DNA from: Stygiolobus caldivivus | GTDB lineage: Archaea; Thermoproteota; Thermoprotei_A; Sulfolobales; Sulfolobaceae | Assembly: GCF_019704315.1 (NCBI RefSeq) | Contig: NZ_AP024597.1 | Span: forward strand, 62,001-126,000 | Reading direction: 5' to 3' | Length of the DNA stretch: 64,000 bases | In this document: positions 9,337 through 16,965 of the stretch, piece by piece | Numbering within the stretch: position 1 is the first letter of the stretch | Layout of the letters: each line of letters opens with the position of its first letter | Notes under the pieces: generated by a model | What the model was told of the DNA's origin: nothing | Databases searched by the model: none | What the model saw: only the letters and a program-made list of their open reading frames with translations | Translations under genes and position numbers: made by a program

Positions 9337-10746
9337 ATGAATCCAATAAAGAACGCGTTAAAAAGCATTAGTGTGACTACTACTAACGTTATAACTGCCT
9401 TAATCTTTTTCGTTATTACGGCAAAGATTTCCAATCCATCATTCTTTGGAAAAGTTGCTATAATTCAACTTCTTGAAGTAGTCACATCAGCTTTCTTTTA
9501 TTTAATCCCCGGTCAAATAATAACAAGAGAAATCTCATATCTTTACGCTAAAAAAGAGATAAATAAAAGAGTAATAGAAATATTTCTTTCATTCCCTTTT
9601 TTAGCCCTTCCAGTTTTCCTTATCCTTCTCATATTCCCAAATTACGTTAAGTTAGCAATCCCCTATCTCTTTCTTTATCTCCTCAACGGCGTATTAACAG
9701 CAGTAATGATAGGGATGGACATGTTTACTGAATCGGCAATAACAGGGAACCTCTTTCTAGTCATAAGATGGGGGATATCGATAATTGCAGTTCTCTTACA
9801 CAGCATTTACCTCTTCATCGAGATCTGGACTTTGGGTGCAATAATTTCGGTCTCCACAAATTATGTATTTCTGAGCAGAAAAGTCGGATTACTCTTTCCT
9901 TCTCCGGACTTTACCTTCCTCTTTAAGCACTTCAGGGAGGGTCTTCCCCTTTATCTCTCTTCTTTATCTAGTTTCTTTTCTTCTCAAGGGGATAGAGTAA
10001 CTACGGCATACTTGTTGGGTTCTTATTACCTAGGCATTTATCAATTCTCTGCATTAGTAGCCGGAGTGCCTTCGATGATTTTAAGTGCTTTAGGAAACGT
10101 CTTGCTACCGACAGCATCTTTTTATAGAGCTTTGGGAAAAGACGAGAAGAAGATGTCATCTCTTTCTTTTAGATTTTTATCGCTCTTAACTTTTCTAGCC
10201 GTAATAATCTCTATTCCCGTAGGTGAGATAGTAATTGATCACTTCTTCCCGGCATATAAGGCTGGACTAGAAGTTTTCATTTTACTTTTGGTTTCATCTA
10301 CCCTTCCTTTTTCTATGGGATCCTTAACTAATTTCATTGTCGCGGCTAAGAAGGACTTGAAGCCTTTTCTTGCCCTCTCAGTTTTAAACGGTAGCTTAGT
10401 AGTGCTCACTTCCTATTTATTGATTCCTAGGATAGGGATAATAGGAGGGGCTATATCTCAGATCATTGTAGCCACTATATCTTCTCTCTTTGTCCTTTTT
10501 TATGCGACCAGGACCTCAGTTTTTATCCCGACTAAGAAAGAGTTTGTCCTCCTTTCAATTACTCCGCTTATTGGTGCTTATGAAATATTCGTTGACCCAG
10601 TTTTTATGGATTTCCTATTAGTTCTCGCTATTATTTTTATCTTCAAATTATTTAAAATAATTAGTGAGGACGAGATCAGGGTCATAGAAGGCTTCTTACC
10701 GCGTGGCTTAAAGTTCGTGTCCACTATCTTAAGGATTATGAGTTAA
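9337..10746 (+). CDS. Polysaccharide/oligosaccharide flippase (Wzx/MATE-like)
   Basis: A 469-residue integral membrane protein with about 12-14 hydrophobic helices spread over the full length. It is typical of the polysaccharide-transporter branch of the MOP superfamily, which flips lipid-linked oligosaccharides across the membrane. The N-terminal segment (KSISVTTTNVITALIFFVI) and the helix pair around SSFFSSQGDRVTTAYLLGSY fit this family. It closes the glycan cluster and is a natural exporter for the glycan built by the neighbouring glycosyltransferases. Base composition returns towards the window average here, in contrast to 5.9-9.3 kb. A 121-bp AT-rich leader separates it from the FkbM gene. 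Confidence 0.88.
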   Translation: MNPIKNALKSISVTTTNVITALIFFVITAKISNPSFFGKVAIIQLLEVVTSAFFYLIPGQIITREISYLYAKKEINKRVIEIFLSFPFLALPVFLILLIFPNYVKLAIPYLFLYLLNGVLTAVMIGMDMFTESAITGNLFLVIRWGISIIAVLLHSIYLFIEIWTLGAIISVSTNYVFLSRKVGLLFPSPDFTFLFKHFREGLPLYLSSLSSFFSSQGDRVTTAYLLGSYYLGIYQFSALVAGVPSMILSALGNVLLPTASFYRALGKDEKKMSSLSFRFLSLLTFLAVIISIPVGEIVIDHFFPAYKAGLEVFILLLVSSTLPFSMGSLTNFIVAAKKDLKPFLALSVLNGSLVVLTSYLLIPRIGIIGGAISQIIVATISSLFVLFYATRTSVFIPTKKEFVLLSITPLIGAYEIFVDPVFMDFLLVLAIIFIFKLFKIISEDEIRVIEGFLPRGLKFVSTILRIMS

Positions 10747-10845
10747 CAAACGTAGTGTGTCGGGGGTAAAGACGAGGTCCTTCAGTCCTAATATAGTGAC
10801 TATCACTATGGCAAAAACATAGAAAGCGTAAAATGCTTTATGCAT
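10729..10845 (-). CDS. Tiny putative membrane protein (38 aa)
   Basis: An ATG-initiated ORF encodes a 38-residue peptide with a single hydrophobic helix (YVFAIVIVTILG) followed by a short polar tail. Its end overlaps the flippase stop on the other strand. A similar single-helix peptide lies at 11575-11685 on the same strand. There is no family match that I recognise, and it may be a chance ORF or a decayed 5' end. Confidence 0.25.
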   Translation of the reverse strand: MHKAFYAFYVFAIVIVTILGLKDLVFTPDTLRLLTHNP

Positions 10846-11066
10846 ATTGAGTAATGTTTTACGTTAAATCCACGTTTTAACAGTTTTTAACTATGCTAAA
10901 TACACAAATGCCGTACTGTTTCAGAGTTTAATGTAAACATTATAGCAGTTACCCGTAATAAAGGTGTGTTTAGGCCTGAAAAGAAATTTGACAAAAACGT
11001 GGAAAATAATAGCCTTTTTCACGATATCCGCAAAGGGCTGGCTTTAGCTTGAGGTGTCAAAAGTAG

Positions 11067-11240
11067 GCTAATTTATGCGAGCGAAAAGTCGTAGTCCTCG
11101 TCGACGGGATTCGTTTACCCTTTGCGTTTACTGTCGAAGAGGATGTAAAGGTCTTGTCGGAAAGGGGCAGGGATGCCCCGGAAGAGGTTCCGAGTACGGC
11201 AGAGGAGGTAGGAGACACGTCTAATGAAGTCTTACAGTAG
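11067..11240 (+). pseudogene. Coding-like remnant, possibly of a transposase
   Basis: A stop-bounded frame of 57 codons without its own clear start. It includes VVVLVDGIRLPFAFTVEEDV and an acidic continuation. The V-x-V-D-G-x-x-LPFAFTV pattern resembles the DDE core of IS4/IS5-like transposases, where an aspartate precedes a short 'LP' strand. Frames before and after it are closed. It is treated as a decayed fragment. The family assignment is weak. Confidence 0.3.
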
Positions 11241-11574
11241 TAGCCTGTGCTTTGAGGGGGAAACCCAGTTTATCGTCCCGGCTAACGCTGGCTTTTATCA
11301 AAATTGCTGATGAGGGAAATTGAATAGCCACCGTAAAGCCTGAGGTCCCTTCTTGTAAATTTACTTTTTATACCCGGTCAGGCCTTATAGGTCAAAGTGG
11401 TGCGGTCTTCGTACTGTTTGCGGACATACAGTCCTACCCGCAAAGTCAAGCACACCGCGTAGGCCTTAGTTTACCTTCAACCCCAGTGCCTGACTTAGCA
11501 TGACACGACGTAAACGGGTCCACGTAAACTATTCTTTTCTCAAGTGACCCCATCGAGGCCGTGATGGTTTCAGA

Positions 11575-11685
11575 CTAGTTCAGATAATCGTAAACTCCTC
11601 GGCGTGTACTTACCGTCATAGCTATAACTACTATCACTAATGAGATCATTACGAAAAGAGAAAAATGTGTGTATTTCCACGCCAT
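11575..11685 (-). CDS. Tiny putative membrane protein (36 aa)
   Basis: An ATG-started 36-residue peptide with one hydrophobic helix (FVMISLVIVVIAMTV) followed by a basic tail. The motif ACGTAAAA lies just before the start, and a similar TTAACGTAAAAC lies before the other tiny ORF at 10729-10845, so the two may be related. No function can be assigned. Confidence 0.25.
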   Translation of the reverse strand: MAWKYTHFSLFVMISLVIVVIAMTVSTRRGVYDYLN

Positions 11686-11752
11686 TTTACGTTATGATCC
11701 GTAGAAAATTGGACTAAAGTTTGTGTTCAGGTAGGGGATAACTAACCTGTGA

Positions 11753-11905
11753 GAGCTCTCAGAATTTCTAGCTGAGGAGTTCCCCCATGAGGGAGTCATA
11801 ATGTCGACCTTTGATAAGCTGTACCTACTAGGGGATCCAAAGAATTACGCTAGGGAGAAATTAAAGGGTCAAACAGATAGGGGTGGGGGCCTTTATTCTC
11901 TATAG
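11753..11905 (+). pseudogene. Coding-like fragment of unknown family
   Basis: An open frame of 51 codons reads ELSEFLAEEFPHEGVIMSTF and continues with KLYLLGDPKNYAREKLKG before stopping. The composition looks like real protein, but it begins right after a stop codon and is far too short for a domain, so it is most likely a gene remnant. An ATG at 11801 could start a 34-residue peptide. I do not recognise the family. Confidence 0.3.
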
Positions 11906-11959
11906 GAGTTACCGGAGATATGAAGACAACTAGTTTTGAGCCAAAAAATTGTACTGTTC

Positions 11960-12094
11960 TTATTTAGAGGGTCGGGGAGCGTAAGAAAGCTTACCGTTTC
12001 TGACTTTCTTAAGTGTTAACTCCTTTAACTTCTTCAGTTCCTCATCACTTTCAATCGTTACATAGTAGTATTCTCCGTCTTTTCCGCTCTCCAT
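11960..12094 (-). CDS. Small charged hypothetical protein (44 aa)
   Basis: An ATG-started ORF of 44 codons encodes a highly charged peptide (ESDEELKKLKELTLKKVRNG) with no hydrophobic segment and a probable short helix. Codon use is like the neighbouring genes, and the frame is free of stops over its full length, which favours real coding origin. It lies 30 bp from the MITE at 12124. It could be an intact small protein, such as an antitoxin-like peptide, or the tail of a lost gene. Confidence 0.35.
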   Translation of the reverse strand: MESGKDGEYYYVTIESDEELKKLKELTLKKVRNGKLSYAPRPSK

Positions 12095-12123
12095 AATTAC
12101 ATGTCTGTTGGAGCATTAAAAAT

Positions 12124-12350
12124 GTGTTTCACTCGTCCTTTGCGAATTGCGATTTTCTCTCCAACCAGCACAATTTATGTGCATAAATAATACGGTGCAC
12201 GTAAAGTCATACGTATAAACTGAGTTATAACTTTCTTATAACACGGTTATATGCGATACCGTGTATTAATACTGCTGTGTGTATTATCTAATGGCTATGA
12301 CCTCACTATACTTAGGCAAATAAGGACCGCAAGAGGGCCGTGAAAGGCCC
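12124..12350. mobile_element. 227-bp MITE, copy 1
   Basis: This stretch aligns over its whole length with 24470-24696, and both copies are 227 bp. The ends are imperfect inverted repeats: TTTCAC-x-CGTCCTTTGCGA on the left against the complement of CCGCAAGAGGGCCGTGAAAG on the right. Shared internal landmarks are GTATTAATAcTGCTGTGTGTAT and the CTCACT-TAG-CAAATA segment. It contains no ORF. No target duplication is evident here, which suggests an older insertion than copy 2. It would need a transposase supplied elsewhere. Confidence 0.75.
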
Positions 12351-12378
12351 TGTAATTAAGGTTAAGAGAGCTTTTCTA

Positions 12379-12492
12379 ATGGGGTTTTATAACGTAGAGT
12401 TTAACGGATACACAATCTTAGGTGATCCCCACTGTAAATGCTGTCCTACCGGCCGAGTCTGTAATACTGACTTTTCTATAAAATCCTATTAA
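12379..12492 (+). CDS. Small cysteine-rich ORF (37 aa)
   Basis: The ORF begins at an ATG 29 bp past the MITE end. It encodes a 37-residue peptide with four cysteines in the cluster GDPHCKCCPTGRVC, which could bind a metal. The frame is also open upstream to the MITE border, so it may be the distal end of a gene cut by the MITE rather than an intact small protein. Family unknown. Confidence 0.3.
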   Translation: MGFYNVEFNGYTILGDPHCKCCPTGRVCNTDFSIKSY

Positions 12493-12800
12493 TAAAGTAA
12501 ACTATATTTATTACTCACTCATTGGACGCTCTCACGCGAAGAAGTAGTTTGTTAACAAACTTTAAACGAAATCGATTTAGACTAGAATTGAAGCCCATTA
12601 AGTCCTAATCTAGTCAAGTTTATTAAATGATTTTTCAGTTCTTGTTAAATAATTCTTTTTAGGACCTTCTAGTCTTCATAGAGAGAAGATATAGATCTTT
12701 ACGAGTATATATTTTGTGGCACACTTACTCAGCTCCAGCTACGCTCACAGTAGTCGTGTCATTCAGTGGCTCTATCTGGATTTACTAAATTTACTGCTTC
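12493..12800. other. AT-rich non-coding stretch before cmr7 end
   Basis: No gene is visible in these 308 bp. A 7-bp stem GACTAGA/TCTAGTC lies around 12580-12617. The left arm overlaps a sequence vaguely like the 3' half of a Sulfolobales CRISPR repeat, but it occurs once only. Confidence 0.4.
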
Positions 12801-13352
12801 TTAGTGTGTTGAATATTTGAATATTTTCCAGTCATTAGGGCCAATATTATCTTTAATATCATTATTAAATTTAATGGGTTTTGTAGTACTCTGTATTTCC
12901 TCTATCTTTGTCTGTCCAGTATAAACGGAGACTTTATTATTATCCTGAGCTAGGCAAACTGAAATCGTAGAAGTATTCATCTTATCTTCCCTATTGAGTA
13001 CTGCAAATGCGTTCTCACTTACCTCAAGCTCATTACACCCATCAAATATGTTATTCAGTTGGTTTGAGTTCTTTACATGAAATACGAATCCCCTCACATA
13101 ATCACATGGGTTTAAGGTGAGCTCCAATTTAATTTTTTTATTACTAACAGATGCTACAACACCGAATAGCACGAACACATTATTAAATCCTGTCACTTTA
13201 TTATCTTTAATTTTAAAGTATAAATTAATATTGTTTTTTACAAAATCTAATTCTTCAGAAGAAATTTTAGCTTTCTTTTGGTCTATCGAGTATTCTATAC
13301 CATTAATAATTGGTACAAAGACCGATTTGCCACTTTGTTGGGTGGTGCTCAT
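12801..13352 (-). CDS. cmr7: Cmr7, Sulfolobales-specific subunit of the type III-B Cmr-beta complex
   Basis: A 183-residue protein. The segments VFVPIINGI (near residue 11) and LNPCDYVRGFVFHVKN (around residues 81-96) match the pattern I recall for Sulfolobus Cmr7, which has VFLPI and FDPCDYVKGILI at equivalent places. Cmr7 forms dimers that decorate the Cmr-beta effector complex. Its exact role in RNA-guided cleavage is not settled. The gene sits next to cmr4 in divergent orientation with 79 bp between the starts, an arrangement I recall from Sulfolobus solfataricus Cmr. A TATA-like TTATAAATATT (13376-13386) serves it. The match is from memory and not from a search. Confidence 0.82.
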   Translation of the reverse strand: MSTTQQSGKSVFVPIINGIEYSIDQKKAKISSEELDFVKNNINLYFKIKDNKVTGFNNVFVLFGVVASVSNKKIKLELTLNPCDYVRGFVFHVKNSNQLNNIFDGCNELEVSENAFAVLNREDKMNTSTISVCLAQDNNKVSVYTGQTKIEEIQSTTKPIKFNNDIKDNIGPNDWKIFKYSTH

Positions 13353-13431
13353 TTTATACTTATCTAACTTCTCAAATTATAAATATTATTTGGTGTGAAG
13401 ACTTATAAAAAAGAAAAACTTATTTTAGTCA
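13353..13431. promoter_or_regulatory. Bidirectional cmr7/cmr4 promoter region
   Basis: The 79-bp region between divergent starts holds one TATA-like element for each side. TTATAAATATT at 13376-13386 lies about 25-33 bp before the cmr7 start, and CTTATAAAAA at 13401-13410 lies about 22-31 bp before the cmr4 start. Both spacings fit leaderless mRNAs. Confidence 0.55.
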
Positions 13432-14319
13432 ATGAAAGGGCTTTTAGTTTTAGCGTATGCAGTTACTAACCTTCATCCAGGTGCAGGTAGGGGTTACGGG
13501 GTCGTAGACTTACCCGTTCAGAAAGACCAACTTGGTTATCCCATAATTTTCTCCTCGGCATTTAAAGGCCCTTTAAAGGCTTTATGTGCTGGCGAGGCGG
13601 TCAATGGCTCCGGGAGAATAAACTGTAAGGAAAAACCAGAATGTTGCTGTTTGTTCGGTAGCGAGCCCGAAGAAGCGGAGAGTAATAAGGGTGTACTCAA
13701 CGTTTTAGATTTACTCCTATTTTCCGTCCCGGCTCCTATTCGTAATGGTTTTGTGCAATTAACCACACGTTATCTCATTGAAAGGGCTAGAAATATATTT
13801 AACGTAATAAAGGACATAAACGGGTATACGGGGACTTTAGGTAACGACATCTCTTTGCTCTTAGATAAAAAAGGAGACGGTGAGGTAGCTGAAATATATA
13901 ATAGTGAGATCGAGACACTCAATCTCGACGGTTTTAAAATATTGAATTCTCTTCCTTTATTTAACAGTAAACTGGCGGTCTCAGATGATAGGAGGCTTAT
14001 TGATAGGTCTTTAATAGTCTATACTAGGAATAGGTTAAATCTTTTGACTAAGGTCGTTAATGAGGGAGGGCTGTGGAGTGAGGAATACATCCCTATGGGC
14101 TCGATTTTTATAGGAGGTTTCGTTATTGACGAAAGTGTTAGTAATAAGTACTGTGAGGTTACCAGCAAGGTTGCTTGCGATAGTTTACGTTTCTTGCCTT
14201 ATTTTTCCAAGGTATTTAACGCAAACAAGATTTCGGACGACGTTTACTCCCTTTACCTTAACATAGGGGGTAAGGAGAGTATAGGTAAGGGGTTCATGAA
14301 AGTTTTCGTGGGTGTCTAA
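13432..14319 (+). CDS. cmr4: Cmr4, type III-B backbone RAMP subunit and target-RNA nuclease
   Basis: A 295-residue RAMP (Cas7-like) protein that forms the repeated backbone of the Cmr complex and cuts target RNA at 6-nt steps. The N-terminus reads NLHPGAGRGYGVVDLPVQKD. Aspartate 26 in VVDLP aligns with the catalytic aspartate of known Cmr4 proteins, so the nuclease site is intact. YPIIFSSAFKGPLKAL is the usual RAMP fold-closing motif, and GKESIGKGFMKV is the C-terminal glycine-rich loop. There is a cysteine cluster ECCC near residue 79. It heads a tightly packed operon of six genes and has its own TATA box. Confidence 0.95.
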   Translation: MKGLLVLAYAVTNLHPGAGRGYGVVDLPVQKDQLGYPIIFSSAFKGPLKALCAGEAVNGSGRINCKEKPECCCLFGSEPEEAESNKGVLNVLDLLLFSVPAPIRNGFVQLTTRYLIERARNIFNVIKDINGYTGTLGNDISLLLDKKGDGEVAEIYNSEIETLNLDGFKILNSLPLFNSKLAVSDDRRLIDRSLIVYTRNRLNLLTKVVNEGGLWSEEYIPMGSIFIGGFVIDESVSNKYCEVTSKVACDSLRFLPYFSKVFNANKISDDVYSLYLNIGGKESIGKGFMKVFVGV

Positions 14320-14320
14320 T

Positions 14321-14842
14321 ATGGATGAGGTGGATTACGCTTTGGACATCGGCGCGAAACTTCTTGAGCTGGTGAGGTCTTGTAACAAGAGCGTTAAGGG
14401 TTTTAGGAGCAGGGCTAGGGAGATGCCGCAAATGGTTCAGCAACTCGGTTTAATCCCCTCACTGACTTTTTTGCTGTCAAAAATAGACGATAAACTCTTA
14501 CTCCCCTCAATTCAATACTTTGTAAAGGGAAAAGGGGTTGGTGAAAAAGAAAAGTTGTGTGACGAGGTAGAGGAGGAAGGGTATACTTCGTACTTAGTAG
14601 TGAGTTTCGCGTGGGTCAAGTTAAAGCTCAATGACATAAAGTTTTTTGATAAGTGCGACTTTGATGAGTCTGTTGATGTCGTGAGCTACATAAAGGAGGA
14701 TTACATATCGACCCTCAAAACGTTAAAAAATGACGGGAACCTCCTTGCGAATATTGAGGGTTCCGTCCTTAATCTCTCTATAGAGTTAAAGAAAATAGTT
14801 GACGGTGTTTATGGTGGTGAAGGTGATAGAAGAAGTAGCTAA
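14321..14842 (+). CDS. cmr5: Cmr5, small helical subunit of the Cmr complex
   Basis: The protein is all-helical and forms the inner filament that contacts bound RNA. The conserved Cmr5 signature FRSRAREMPQMVQQLGLIPS, followed by LTFLLSK, is present near residues 26-53. I prefer the ATG at 14321, which lies 1 nt after the cmr4 stop. An in-frame GTG at 14312 would add three residues and overlap cmr4. At about 173 residues it is at the long end for the family, which has a less conserved acidic C-terminal half here. It overlaps cmr1 by 32 bp. Confidence 0.92.
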   Translation: MDEVDYALDIGAKLLELVRSCNKSVKGFRSRAREMPQMVQQLGLIPSLTFLLSKIDDKLLLPSIQYFVKGKGVGEKEKLCDEVEEEGYTSYLVVSFAWVKLKLNDIKFFDKCDFDESVDVVSYIKEDYISTLKTLKNDGNLLANIEGSVLNLSIELKKIVDGVYGGEGDRRSS

Positions 14843-16085
14843 GATAGAAGAAGTAGTTAATAAGCTGATTAATGATAGGAGGGAGGTAATATCGTTTATT
14901 AACGTTACACCGTGGTGGGGAGGTAACGAGTTCGGTTATACTTTTGACGACGACGGGAACGTTACTTATCCTACTGCTAACGGAATTGTAGGTAAGACTA
15001 GATGGTTTATGAGAAACATTATTGCACAAGCTTTATCTCGGGACAATTTTTCTGAGGTAGATGAAAGATACCTTAAAGAGTTAGGGACTTTAAATAATAA
15101 GTCTAAGATAACTGTGAGAGTTATTAAGGAGAGGGGTGATGTTGAGCCACATTATTTTACAAAAGAAGAAGCTGCGTGCGCGTTTAAGAGATCTTTAAAG
15201 TTAGATAAGAGTATTTGTCATAATAAGGACACATTATGTAACTTAGGTTCCCTTTCTCCAATAGATGAATATTTAATGTATTTCTGTGTGCCGAGATTTA
15301 ATCTTGTCCACTTAGGCCAAAATGGCCCTGAGTTCTATTATTACAATCAGCCAGCCAGGCCTAGGAGTATTAGGATAAAGGTCGAGGTAATAAATAATGG
15401 GGCTAGTAAAGAGTTCTTTGAATTCTTTAAAATGTCATTAATATTCACAATGAAATATATGGGAATTGGGAGGGCTGCTACTAGGGGTTTCGGGAGATTT
15501 GTACCGGAAAACCAAAGCGGACAAAGTAGTTTAGACGAAGAGTTAGGAAAATTATATTCTTTGCTGAAGCCTATTATTAAAAACGACGAAGTGAGACCTT
15601 TAAACCTAGAGAAGATATCTCGTCCTTGCTTATTCAATTATAGGAATGATAACTTCCTGCCTATATATGGTCAAAACCCCATAGTTTACCTTATTGCTAT
15701 AGGAAATGCAACACTTAAAGTAGCATGGAAGAGATTTGAAGGAAAACCTTACAAGGATCACGGCTATAATTACCATACGTGGACTTTAGGGTTACCAAGA
15801 GGACAAGGGAGATTAGGTTATTCCATTAAAAAAGAAGAAGATAGGGAGAAAGAAGATAAAGGAAGGAGAATATCATATATTACACTGTCTCCAAAATGCG
15901 ACGGATATACTTGCGAAGAGATTTATCTAATCCCGTTTATTTATGAGGAGGAAGAGGCAAAAAAATTAATACATAGGGGGAAGCATGATAGAGAAAAAGA
16001 AGTAGTGAAAGGAAATGTAAGAAGTTATGTCGAAAAGGCATTGAAGCAGATAAAACTCATGCTCTCTGGTGGTAGCGATGCCTGA
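14811..16085 (+). CDS. cmr1: Cmr1, type III-B RAMP subunit
   Basis: A 424-residue RAMP protein with two ferredoxin-like domains that caps the 3' end of the crRNA-bound filament. FINVTPWWGGNEFGYTF near the N-terminus is the Cmr1 tryptophan-glycine motif, and YPTANGIVGKTRWFMRNIIA matches the PTA-x-x-x-GK-RW-x-R hallmark. GIGRAATRGFGRF is the glycine-rich loop of the first domain. The ATG at 14811 is chosen over an in-frame TTG at 14799. Its end overlaps cmr6 by 8 bp. Confidence 0.93.
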   Translation: MVVKVIEEVAKIEEVVNKLINDRREVISFINVTPWWGGNEFGYTFDDDGNVTYPTANGIVGKTRWFMRNIIAQALSRDNFSEVDERYLKELGTLNNKSKITVRVIKERGDVEPHYFTKEEAACAFKRSLKLDKSICHNKDTLCNLGSLSPIDEYLMYFCVPRFNLVHLGQNGPEFYYYNQPARPRSIRIKVEVINNGASKEFFEFFKMSLIFTMKYMGIGRAATRGFGRFVPENQSGQSSLDEELGKLYSLLKPIIKNDEVRPLNLEKISRPCLFNYRNDNFLPIYGQNPIVYLIAIGNATLKVAWKRFEGKPYKDHGYNYHTWTLGLPRGQGRLGYSIKKEEDREKEDKGRRISYITLSPKCDGYTCEEIYLIPFIYEEEEAKKLIHRGKHDREKEVVKGNVRSYVEKALKQIKLMLSGGSDA

Positions 16086-16965
16086 TGGCTGTTCACTCAT
16101 CTGTTTACTCCAAGATTACGTGGGTATGTTACTTAACGACCTTAAGAATAAAGACGAAATAAAACGGAAAATGGTCAAAACCCTCACCTCTTGCTCATTT
16201 TCACAGAACATGGAAATTGCTAACAAGTCTTTAGATGAGGGTGTGAACGCATTAAGGAGTACGGGCTATTGTGCCTTGGACATAACTGCAAGGACAGCCA
16301 AGAAATTTTACGTTGGGGTCTCCGAACTCTCACCCTTTTACCTCTTCTTCGAAACTGGGTTAGTGTGGGACCTCGCGTTAAATCTACCTTATATTCCCGG
16401 TTCTGTAATTAAGGGAGTTTTAAGGAGTTATATGACGGACTTGTGTAATAAGAACGAGGAGTGTATTAGTTATGTTTACGAGATTTTTGGTGTGCCGGAA
16501 AAGGACATACATAGAGGCGAAAACGTCGAGATTTATGTGACCGGTCTTGACGCCTCTTCTTCTTTATTAGTAGTCTTAGACTCATACCCTATTAAAGGTG
16601 AGAGATTACTGACTGGCGATATAACCACTCCTCATTATTTTAAAAGAGGAGGGGCGGTTAAGAACGAGTATGAGGTTAGCCCAAAACCTTCCTTAAGGGT
16701 CGCAATAAATGAGGGGGTTACTTTTAGGTTTGTTGTAGGTATTCACCAAGACGCTTTACCGCTATTTCAAGAATGGGCGAGTTATTTAGGTTATAAAAGT
16801 GGCGGGATGTCTTTTCTTTTGCCTTTATTTTACGCTTTCAAACAAGGTATTGGTGCTAAGACTTCAAGGGGATACGGCGAATTTGAACTAGAAGACTTTT
16901 CGCTTGTCAGTTTTAACTTCATTAAGCCTAAAAAGGTGGGGAGGGTGAGGGTGAGTGGACGATAA
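16078..16965 (+). CDS. cmr6: Cmr6, type III-B RAMP subunit
   Basis: A 295-residue RAMP protein that sits next to Cmr1 at the head of the complex. The family signature is FETGLVWDLALNLPYIPGSV, followed by IKGVLRSYM near residues 103-131. GIGAKTSRGYGEFELEDF at the C-terminus is the RAMP glycine-rich loop. The ATG at 16078 overlaps the cmr1 stop by 8 bp. A GTG at 16069 is possible but less likely. Translation is probably coupled along the operon. Confidence 0.92.
   Translation: MPDGCSLICLLQDYVGMLLNDLKNKDEIKRKMVKTLTSCSFSQNMEIANKSLDEGVNALRSTGYCALDITARTAKKFYVGVSELSPFYLFFETGLVWDLALNLPYIPGSVIKGVLRSYMTDLCNKNEECISYVYEIFGVPEKDIHRGENVEIYVTGLDASSSLLVVLDSYPIKGERLLTGDITTPHYFKRGGAVKNEYEVSPKPSLRVAINEGVTFRFVVGIHQDALPLFQEWASYLGYKSGGMSFLLPLFYAFKQGIGAKTSRGYGEFELEDFSLVSFNFIKPKKVGRVRVSGR

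Noticed and set aside
12574-12593. GATTTAGACTAGAATTGAAG resembles the 3' half of a Sulfolobales CRISPR repeat and lies near cmr7.
   Set aside because: It occurs only once, has no spacer-repeat periodicity and is part of a small inverted repeat. It does not support an array.
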